Assembly (NCBI GenBank): GCA_031261125.1
Contig: JAISJZ010000117.1
Span: 1 to 9,027, forward strand
Direction of reading: 5' to 3'
DNA length: 9,027 bases
DNA from: Planctomycetaceae bacterium
Lineage (GTDB): Bacteria; Planctomycetota; Planctomycetia; Pirellulales; Thermoguttaceae
Below are positions 1 through 4,944 of this stretch, piece by piece; positions within the stretch are counted from its first letter, which is position 1, and each line of letters starts with the position of its first letter. The notes beneath the pieces are model-generated. The model did not search any database. It saw only the letters and a program-made list of their open reading frames with translations, and was not told the DNA's origin. The position numbers were made by a program, and so were the translations under genes.

Positions 1-1418
1 AAACCTTCCGGTGCGGTCGCCCGAAATGTCCAAAGGTCGAGTTGAAAGATTTTTTCATAAAGTTGGTTGGAACACTTGAAAGAACTCGTCTGTTCAAAAT
101 CCGTTCCAAGTGCGTATCCCGCAAAATCCTCCAACTTCGGTTCGTCTTTCAAACCGGCAAAAGTAATAAACCGTCCGGCGGCGTAATTAAAACGGTTATT
201 GAACGTTTCCGTTTCTTTTCCGGCAGCGATATAATAACTCCGCTGATTAAAATCGCAGACGGTCGTTTTGTCGTCGGAGGTCATTATTGTTACCGTGTCA
301 CCGGCGTTTAATCCCCGAAAGTTTGCGGAAACCCAGCCCGTGAAATTTTTCGCAAACTCGACTTGATACCCTTCCGTAATTTTCGTGATTGTCAACGGTT
401 TGAACTGTTCAATAATTCGCGTCGGCGGAACATTCCCGGCGGAAACAATCGACTGGGTAATCTCAATCGTTTTCGGAACAACCCATTGGGAATCATCGAA
501 ACCGGTTTTGTTCCAATCAGGAACATCACGGCGTGCGTCCAGCCGTTCGCCTCCGTTTTTGCCCCACTGTGTTACCATCTCGGTTGCTTCGAGATTGCTC
601 TCGGAACATTTCCATCTTGTGTCCGAATAGACGGTTTCGTTGTCGGCAAGCAATTTCAAACGAAAACAGGACGATTTGTTGAATTGTCCGAACGCCCTGT
701 TGGAAGCCCAGCCCGCCGCAGTCCAAACGGCGATAACATTTTCGCCTTTTTGCAACAGTTTAGAAACGTCGTAGGAAATAGAGGGGAGCCGTTTGTAATA
801 ATCCAACACCGGCGGAGCAAGTTCACGGTCATCGGCTTTTTTACCGTTAATGAAAAGTTGATGGTATCCCACCGACGCAAGATGAACCAGTGCCGTTTTT
901 GGAACGTCGTTGAGCGTGAACGTTTTGCGGAACCATATCGTTTTGTTTTCCGGCGCATCGGGATGTTTAATCCATTGCGACCCGTCCCAATCGCTTTGAC
1001 GCAGCAAGCCCATCACAAAAGATGTCGGTTCGCTCCAAGCGGACGGTTTGCCGTCTTTGTCGAAAACTTGTACTTTCCAATAATACGTTTGGTTCGAGAG
1101 TAGTTCTTTTCCCGCAAAGGGAACCAAGACGGAGTTGGACGAACTCACTTTCCCGCTGTCCCAAACATCGGCTTGATTCGGTACGAGCAATTCTTTGTTA
1201 CTGGCAACGAGCAGATGATAAGCGGTCTGTTTCTGTCCCTGCACGAACAGCGGGTCGGAAATTTTCCAACCGAAATACGGCGTTGCCGTATCAATACCGA
1301 CGGGAACCGTTCGGTACTCGCATTTCAAGGCGACCGGAGTCAAATGTTCGGTCTCGTTTCCTATAACTATTGAAGATAGGATACAAAATAATAATGTCGA
1401 AAAATAGAATTTTTTCAT
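1..1418 (-). CDS. Secreted GH78 alpha-L-rhamnosidase, N-terminal 472 residues (3' end beyond window)
   Basis: The frame is open from the ATG at 1418 to the window edge, so the C-terminus is missing. Residues 1-20 form a signal peptide (MKKFYFSTLLFCILSSIVIG), implying export. About 27-150 is a fibronectin-III-like domain (TPYFGWKIS, YYWKVQVFDKDGKPSAWSEP). About 160-340 matches the rhamnosidase N-terminal beta domain (WFRKTF, GYHQLFINGKK, the block ending NVIAVWTAAGW). About 345-440 matches the Bac_rhamnosid concanavalin-like domain (VEFAKNFTGWVSANFRG, FNYAAGRFITFAGL). The six-hairpin catalytic barrel has just begun at the last residues (LDLWTFRATAPEGF). In related proteins this stretch leads directly into a conserved DCPHRER-like motif, so the catalytic acids lie outside the window. 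GH78 enzymes hydrolyse terminal alpha-L-rhamnose by inversion. It is co-directional with the DUF1559 gene 202 bp upstream, with a terminator-like structure between them, so it may have its own promoter. The start is supported by the signal peptide; the ribosome site is only a purine-rich AAGAAAG. Confidence 0.93.
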   Translation of the reverse strand, partial: MKKFYFSTLLFCILSSIVIGNETEHLTPVALKCEYRTVPVGIDTATPYFGWKISDPLFVQGQKQTAYHLLVASNKELLVPNQADVWDSGKVSSSNSVLVPFAGKELLSNQTYYWKVQVFDKDGKPSAWSEPTSFVMGLLRQSDWDGSQWIKHPDAPENKTIWFRKTFTLNDVPKTALVHLASVGYHQLFINGKKADDRELAPPVLDYYKRLPSISYDVSKLLQKGENVIAVWTAAGWASNRAFGQFNKSSCFRLKLLADNETVYSDTRWKCSESNLEATEMVTQWGKNGGERLDARRDVPDWNKTGFDDSQWVVPKTIEITQSIVSAGNVPPTRIIEQFKPLTITKITEGYQVEFAKNFTGWVSANFRGLNAGDTVTIMTSDDKTTVCDFNQRSYYIAAGKETETFNNRFNYAAGRFITFAGLKDEPKLEDFAGYALGTDFEQTSSFKCSNQLYEKIFQLDLWTFRATAPEG

Positions 1419-1558
1419 TTGTTCTTTCTTGGGTATAATTGTTTATTTCAGATTAACAAAAAATTACGGTCTATTCAAGGCAACTTCTAAAAACTACACT
1501 CTCCCGTTTCACAAATTCTTGAATTTACACTGTCGGCTATCGCCGACGCTATTTTGGT

Positions 1559-1618
1559 AAAAAACTGCGGAGAGCGGCTGCCTACCAATGGGCAAGGAAT
1601 TTTTACGATACCCGCTCT
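1559..1618 (-). terminator. Candidate Rho-independent terminator after the second DUF1559 gene
   Basis: Read on the minus strand, AGAGCGG (1618-1612) pairs with CCGCTCT (1577-1571). The 34-nt loop contains a small inner hairpin, TTGCC/GGCAG. Six bases later comes a run of six T (1564-1559). It lies directly after the stop codon at 1621-1623. The outer stem is only 7 bp and the loop is large, so this is a moderate candidate. The rest of the 1419-1558 gap holds a separate short hairpin, GTCGGC/GCCGAC (1532-1547), and no clear promoter beyond weak AT-rich matches near 1430-1460. Confidence 0.35.
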
Positions 1619-1620
1619 TA

Positions 1621-2718
1621 TCACAACGATACGGATTCTCTGCCGTTCATAGAACCTAACGCGCCCCAGACACCATACGGCGATTTGCCGCTTGTTACGG
1701 GAACGAGTGTATTGTCACCGCTGTTGATTGTTTCGGAGATGAATCTTACCGAGCCGTCGCCGATTGTTCCGTTCACTCCGCCGCTATGGTAACTTGATGC
1801 GGACATCAATGAGCGTCTTCGGTAGTCTAAACCGCCGCCCATACAACTCGGTGAGTTCGGCGGTAAAATAGTCGCAAAACTTGACGGTGCTTGTCCGTCC
1901 GCCCAACGTGTCCCAAAATGTTCGTCTTTCTGAATTGTTAGCGTTGTTTTGTAACCGTTGCCTTCGCGGGTATCGGCGCAACTTTTCGGAATCACCGCAT
2001 TCCCGCCGCCAACGACATCACCGACCTCGCTGATGTTCAACGCATACGCACCGCGAATCGTATTTCGACGTGAACTGACACAGCGTTCAGAAAACAAAAT
2101 CGTGTTCGTCGTTCCGTCCGTCAATGAATTCATCCCACGCCATTTTTCATAAAACCGGATCGTCGTGGTGGAATTGGGCAGGTCATTTATCCCGTACCCC
2201 AATACAAAGACACCGCGATTATTCGGCGCAGCCATCGCGGCATCTGTCCCGTCGTTTGTCTTGTCGGGCCAATCGCCGAGCGAGAAAATATAACTCGCGC
2301 GTCCCCACGCATTCATTGCAAACGATTCCGAGGGACACAACAGTGCCGCCAGAGTACGGTCACCCCACGGCGCACCTGCGTTGTTTTGAGGGTCTTTGGG
2401 ATTACTGAGTCCGAGTTCGTAAACCGCTTGGTGTTCATAAAACGGCATCAGAACCAGGAACGGTGTGAAATGGTCCCACGCCTGATTCGTTGCCGTATTG
2501 ACAATCCGGCTGTTCCCTGCCGGAAACGAATTGTGCGTGTCGTGATAGTTGTGCAGCGCAAGACCGAGTTGTTTCAGTTGATTCGTACATTGCATCCGCC
2601 GTGCCGCCTCGCGCGCTGCTTGAACGGCTGGCAATAGCAACGCAATCAAAACGCCGATAATCGCAATCACCACGAGTAATTCGACGAGTGTAAAACCTGT
2701 AAATCTTTTCGACATCAT
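1621..2718 (-). CDS. DUF1559 prepilin-like protein with H-X9-DG motif (second copy)
   Basis: This 365-residue protein starts MMSKRFTG|FTLVELLVV, a class III (type IV pilin-like) leader. A prepilin peptidase would cut after Gly8 and methylate Phe9; Glu13 is the usual E+5 of the mature protein. The hydrophobic helix (about 9-30) is followed by the planctomycete signature AVQAAREAARRMQCTNQLKQLGLALHNYH. The C-terminus carries H-X9-DG (His311 to Asp321-Gly322, SYHSGGVNGTIGDGSVRF). The middle is a beta-rich, Trp/Gly/Asn-rich domain typical of PF07596. These proteins are numerous in planctomycetes, are expected to be anchored in the cytoplasmic membrane with the domain outside, and have no established role. 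It is the third gene of the minus-strand cluster, 80 bp after the lipoprotein gene, and paralogous to the DUF1559 gene at 3316-4401. Two ATGs in tandem (2718 and 2715) leave the exact start open; the ribosome site favours the second. Confidence 0.94.
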   Translation of the reverse strand: MMSKRFTGFTLVELLVVIAIIGVLIALLLPAVQAAREAARRMQCTNQLKQLGLALHNYHDTHNSFPAGNSRIVNTATNQAWDHFTPFLVLMPFYEHQAVYELGLSNPKDPQNNAGAPWGDRTLAALLCPSESFAMNAWGRASYIFSLGDWPDKTNDGTDAAMAAPNNRGVFVLGYGINDLPNSTTTIRFYEKWRGMNSLTDGTTNTILFSERCVSSRRNTIRGAYALNISEVGDVVGGGNAVIPKSCADTREGNGYKTTLTIQKDEHFGTRWADGQAPSSFATILPPNSPSCMGGGLDYRRRSLMSASSYHSGGVNGTIGDGSVRFISETINSGDNTLVPVTSGKSPYGVWGALGSMNGRESVSL

Positions 2719-2720
2719 AT

Positions 2721-2726
2721 CACCTC
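2721..2726 (-). promoter_or_regulatory. Ribosome binding site that bears on the start choice of the second DUF1559 gene
   Basis: GAGGTG on the minus strand is the ribosome site. Counted from its GAGG core, the gap is 4 nt to the first ATG (2718) and 7 nt to the second (2715). The second spacing is the more usual one, so the mature reading may begin MSKRFTG rather than MMSKRFTG. The predicted cleavage product is identical in both cases. Confidence 0.6.
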
Positions 2727-2754
2727 ATTTGGGAAAAAGTTATTTTTGGAATGG

Positions 2755-2787
2755 AAAAAGGATGACCGCCCGCTTGAAGCGAACGGC
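2755..2787 (-). terminator. Candidate terminator or attenuator between the lipoprotein and second DUF1559 genes
   Basis: On the minus strand CCGTTCGCT (2786-2778) pairs with AGCGGGCGG (2774-2766) around a TCA loop. This gives a 9-bp stem including two G-U pairs, followed after a six-base spacer by five T (2759-2755). It starts 12 bases past the lipoprotein stop codon and ends before the next ribosome site. It may end or reduce transcription from the upstream genes. The spacer before the T run makes it a weak-to-moderate terminator, so readthrough is plausible. Confidence 0.42.
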
Positions 2788-2798
2788 AATACCTTTGT

Positions 2799-3206
2799 TT
2801 ACTTTGCGTGTTCAATTTGAAAATCAAACGTCGTTGTCCCCTTTACTTCGCACGTTAATCCACTCGTTTCACCGCTACGAAATTTTTCCGCGACGAGCGG
2901 TTTCGCTGCTTTTTGCTCCGCAGGTAACTTGTTTGGGTCCGTAACAATTTCCTCCATCGCAACGACGGAAACTTTGTACGAACCGTTGACAACGCCGTCG
3001 TTTTCACCAACCGAACTCAAACGATATGAACCGTCGGATTGTATCTTGCCTGTAGCGAGATAGTTACCGGCTTCAAAACGGACTTCGCCATTCGTCAGCG
3101 GCGCACCATCGTCGAACGTGACTTTACCGGTCACTTGTGCTTTACCGCCGCAACCGGCGAGCAGCATCACCAAAACAAGAACAAAACCAACGGATGTCAT
3201 TCGCAT
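2799..3206 (-). CDS. Small carboxypeptidase-regulatory-like lipoprotein
   Basis: The 135-residue protein begins MRMTSVGFVLVLVMLLAGC. It has a short basic start, a hydrophobic core and the lipobox LLAG|C, with Cys19 as the predicted lipidated residue; Gly at +2 gives no inner-membrane retention signal. The mature part (KAQVTGKVTFDDGAPLTNGEVRFEAG, later KIQSDGSYRL and NGSYKVSVV) is a single beta-sandwich of the carboxypeptidase-regulatory/transthyretin-like type often seen in small planctomycete lipoproteins next to DUF1559 genes. The frame stays open up to an ATG at 3290. The start at 3206 was chosen because the added 28 residues would bury the signal peptide, and because AAGGA (3220-3216) lies 9 nt upstream; the ATG at 3200 would be 15 nt away. 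No enzymatic residues are visible, so a binding or structural partner role for the flanking prepilin-like proteins is inference. Confidence 0.86.
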   Translation of the reverse strand: MRMTSVGFVLVLVMLLAGCGGKAQVTGKVTFDDGAPLTNGEVRFEAGNYLATGKIQSDGSYRLSSVGENDGVVNGSYKVSVVAMEEIVTDPNKLPAEQKAAKPLVAEKFRSGETSGLTCEVKGTTTFDFQIEHAK

Positions 3207-3257
3207 AAAAGGGAATCCTTGTGTCGAAGCGGGTTGAAATAAAACGTAACAACGATT

Positions 3258-3276
3258 TGCAGCGACGAACGCCGCA
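3258..3276 (-). other. Hairpin in the gap between the first DUF1559 gene and the lipoprotein gene
   Basis: TGCGGCG and CGCTGCA (minus strand, 3276-3270 and 3264-3258) form a 7-bp stem with one G-U pair and a TTCGT loop. The downstream stretch is T-rich but interrupted (TTGTTACGTTTTATTT). It could be a leaky terminator or mRNA-processing site between the two genes. It could also be chance, because the stem is short and the T run is not continuous. Confidence 0.25.
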
Positions 3277-3315
3277 GGACATCGGGGCAATCATCTTGCC
3301 GCCCTATTACATCAA

Positions 3316-4401
3316 TTATGGAAGTGCGACCGATTGCCCGTCACCGACATTGGTTAGCGGACAGAGGATATTGACCATTGATACCGTCGTGTTTACCGCA
3401 CGAACAGCACCATCTCCCAAAAGGAAGTTGCAAACCCCGGAATGAGATGAACCAAAACTGTAACCGGTAATCGGCGATTCCGCATTGGAATCACCGGTGT
3501 AGTCACTTGGACCGCGGGCAAGACGGTACGCCGGGTGCATCGGACGAACATAACCGCGATTTCCGCCGGTACTTGTCAACGCGGAACAATCAACCTGTTC
3601 CCACCAATTCGCACCGTTACAAACACCCATACGATTCGCGGGAACGTGTGCTTCGCCGAAGATGAGTTGGTTACTCGAACCGTCCGCCCAGTAGGATATC
3701 GGGTCACGGGGAGTATTCCCATCAATGTCAGCACCATTAAAAATAGAAACGCGGAACGGTCCGAAACTGTTGTTGATGTCACTTATGTTGTTGGATCGAT
3801 AATGAGTCACCCAACCTGTACCGGGTGTGGAGGTGGCAGTCAACGCATCACTCCACAGAATCGGAACAATGTAATCCGTGATCGGACCGGCACTAACACA
3901 ATTGGTACTGCTCGTTGTGTCCATATCCGTTGTTGTTGTCAATTGGACACCGGAACGGCGCGACGGACATTTCCAAATCGGGATGGAACCAAGTTGGTTC
4001 TTTTGTTCTTCGGTAAGACTGTTGTACCAAGTCCGGTACATTTGCTGAACTGTACCAGTAGCTTGAACACCGGTCGTCTGATCGCAAATCAGTGATTTTT
4101 GTTGTCCATATTGGAGCAGAAAGTCGTACAACGATTGCTGTTCGTAGTACGGCATCAGGAGAACCATAATGCTTGGTCGTGCCTCGTGTAAAACGAGCGG
4201 CGGTAGTTTTTCACTTTTCGTGGAAACAAAATTGTGGACCGCCAGCCCGAATTGTTTCAAATGATTCGTACACTGTGAACGCCGTGCCGCCTCACGGGCG
4301 GCTTGCACAGCCGGCAGGAGCAGAGCAATTAAAACGCCGATAATGGCAATAACGACGAGCAACTCGACGAGCGTAAAACCATAGCGCAGACGGATTCTCA
4401 T
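3316..4401 (-). CDS. DUF1559 prepilin-like protein with H-X9-DG motif (first copy)
   Basis: With the start at 4401 the protein has 361 residues and begins MRIRLRYG|FTLVELLVV: a basic leader, prepilin-peptidase site after Gly8, Phe9 at +1 and Glu13 at E+5. The helix is followed by AVQAAREAARRSQCTNHLKQFGLAVHNF, the planctomycete DUF1559 signature. The C-terminal H-X9-DG motif runs from His320 to Asp330-Gly331 (SSHSGVCNFLLGDGAVRAV). The frame is open for another 67 codons upstream to an ATG at 4602. That start was rejected: AGGAG sits 7 nt before 4401, a prepilin leader is normally short, and the predicted transcription start is at about 4605. Neighbours are the lipoprotein gene 109 bp downstream and a sigma70-like promoter 211 bp upstream. 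It is probably the first gene of the minus-strand transcription unit. Its molecular role is unknown; a pseudopilin-like surface or envelope component is the family-level expectation. Confidence 0.94.
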   Translation of the reverse strand: MRIRLRYGFTLVELLVVIAIIGVLIALLLPAVQAAREAARRSQCTNHLKQFGLAVHNFVSTKSEKLPPLVLHEARPSIMVLLMPYYEQQSLYDFLLQYGQQKSLICDQTTGVQATGTVQQMYRTWYNSLTEEQKNQLGSIPIWKCPSRRSGVQLTTTTDMDTTSSTNCVSAGPITDYIVPILWSDALTATSTPGTGWVTHYRSNNISDINNSFGPFRVSIFNGADIDGNTPRDPISYWADGSSNQLIFGEAHVPANRMGVCNGANWWEQVDCSALTSTGGNRGYVRPMHPAYRLARGPSDYTGDSNAESPITGYSFGSSHSGVCNFLLGDGAVRAVNTTVSMVNILCPLTNVGDGQSVALP

Positions 4402-4408
4402 TGGAATT

Positions 4409-4413
4409 CTCCT
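4409..4413 (-). promoter_or_regulatory. Ribosome binding site fixing the first DUF1559 start
   Basis: AGGAG on the minus strand lies 7 nt upstream of the ATG at 4401. It is the only good ribosome site near the reading frame, and it selects this start over the ATG at 4602 that would add 67 residues before the prepilin leader. Confidence 0.8.
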
Positions 4414-4549
4414 GAAACAAAGGGTGAGTAAAAACACTTTGCTCTGTCGAACGAAGCGTGCGCAAAGTGAAGTGATAAAGTTAGCGAAAGAACGTAAAAC
4501 GAACGAGAAGACGGAAAGAGCAAAAACTACGCCTTGCGTAAATCGCCCA

Positions 4550-4558
4550 CCCCCCCCC
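4550..4558 (-). repeat. Nine-G homopolymer tract in the DUF1559 leader
   Basis: Nine consecutive C on the plus strand read as G9 in the transcript of the minus-strand genes, followed by TGGG. It lies between the predicted transcription start and the ribosome site at 4409-4413. Tracts of this length are prone to slipped-strand length changes. Here a change would alter the leader RNA, or the frame of the in-frame upstream extension from 4602 if that is ever translated. Confidence 0.7.
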
Positions 4559-4611
4559 AGTTTAACATTTGAGCCGAACAGGAAAGAGAATTTAATTTTC
4601 ATTGTGTTTGT

Positions 4612-4640
4612 ATTTTATGCCATTGAAATAGAAAAGTCAA
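4612..4640 (-). promoter_or_regulatory. Sigma70-like promoter for the DUF1559/lipoprotein genes
   Basis: On the minus strand TTGACT (4640-4635) and TAAAAT (4617-4612) are separated by exactly 17 bp, each matching five of six consensus bases. Immediately upstream, 4641-4682 is nearly all A and T, including T9, A8 and T7 runs, as in an UP element. The expected transcription start is about 4605, giving a leader of roughly 200 nt before the ATG at 4401. This is the best promoter in the window. Confidence 0.68.
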
Positions 4641-4660
4641 CAGGAAAAATCTTTTTTTTG

Positions 4661-4709
4661 AAAAAAAAAGAAAAAAATTTTTCGGGCTGCGGAAATACCG
4701 ACCGCAGCC
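4661..4709 (-). terminator. GC hairpin followed by T tracts on the minus strand
   Basis: GGCTGCGG (4685-4692) and CCGCAGCC (4702-4709) are perfect 8-bp complements around a 9-nt loop. Read on the minus strand the stem is followed by CGAAAAA, then T7, C and T9. This resembles an intrinsic terminator, although the seven-base spacer is longer than usual. No minus-strand gene lies upstream of it. It may insulate the DUF1559 promoter, or end a short minus-strand RNA arising from the inverted-repeat region. It could also act only as DNA or plus-strand RNA structure. Confidence 0.35.
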
Positions 4710-4744
4710 GTGCCGGTTTGCCTGTAATAACAGCGGCGGCGGCT

Positions 4745-4831
4745 TGAAAATTTTGGGGAACTACATATTTTACTCCCCTTTCAAGCATACCCGCACACCA
4801 GGGAGTAAAGTAAGTCATTCCCCGATTTTCA
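4745..4831. repeat. Long imperfect inverted repeat upstream of the oxidoreductase
   Basis: Arms 4755-4777 and 4801-4823 are 23 nt each. They form 19 Watson-Crick pairs plus one G-U pair (as plus-strand RNA), with three mismatches. They enclose a 23-nt loop and include a continuous 12-pair stem (4766-4777 with 4801-4812). Outside the arms, TGAAAAT (4745-4751) pairs with ATTTTCA (4825-4831) after a small bulge. A competing fold is visible: GCTTGAAA (4742-4749) with TTTCAAGC (4779-4786) enclosing GGGGA (4755-4759) with TCCCC (4774-4778). T7 at 4842-4848 follows. It may be an attenuator-type leader, a structured small RNA or a relic of a small mobile element; the sequence does not decide. Confidence 0.7.
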
Positions 4832-4944
4832 TTGTCAATTCTTTTTTTCCCCCCTGTTTCTTTCTTTTGCGGAACGTGGTAAAATGGAGGACGTTTATTT
4901 TCACCCGGCGGGGCAGTCCTTGCCGCTAACAAGTTTTACGGACA

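Larger units (their letters stand above)
4402..4944. other. Divergent intergenic regulatory region, no protein gene supported
   Basis: These 543 bp separate the minus-strand DUF1559 genes from the plus-strand oxidoreductase. The left part (4402-4605) is the untranslated leader of the DUF1559 transcript and contains a G9 tract. The middle (4612-4683) holds the minus-strand promoter and strings of A and T. The right part (4685-4831) is dominated by two inverted repeats. From 4832 to 4944 there is T7-C6 (4842-4854), an isolated GGAGG (4886-4890) and no start codon served by it. Plus-strand promoters are unclear: TTGAAA (4744-4749) with TATTTT (4766-4771) at 16-bp spacing is the best match and overlaps the inverted repeat; TAAAAT (4880-4885) has no good -35. 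Confidence 0.6.

Noticed and set aside
363..1103. 246-codon plus-strand open frame
   Set aside because: It lies antisense to the GH78 rhamnosidase, whose frame shows clear domain motifs; the plus-strand product resembles no family and has no ribosome site or signal.
3207..3290. Longer lipoprotein start at 3290
   Set aside because: It would place 28 mostly polar residues before the signal peptide and lipobox, and AAGGA is well placed for the start at 3206.
3535..4095. 186-codon plus-strand open frame
   Set aside because: It is antisense to the first DUF1559 gene. Its repeated Thr/Asn/Arg content mirrors the opposite strand and shows no domain.
4402..4602. Annotating the first DUF1559 gene from ATG 4602 (428 residues)
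   Set aside because: The ribosome site at 4409-4413, the short basic prepilin leader at 4401 and the predicted transcription start near 4605 all favour the shorter form. The alternative is kept as a finding only.
4685..4709. GC hairpin as terminator of a plus-strand gene
   Set aside because: No plus-strand gene lies upstream, and no T run follows it on the plus strand.
4745..4831. Inverted repeat as an insertion sequence end or CRISPR repeat
   Set aside because: There is only one pair of arms, no transposase, no flanking duplication and no repeated spacing, so neither call can be supported.
4615..4932. 105-codon minus-strand frame in the intergenic region
   Set aside because: It runs through the inverted repeat, the GC hairpin and poly-A/T tracts, gives runs of Phe and Lys, and has no ribosome site or family resemblance.
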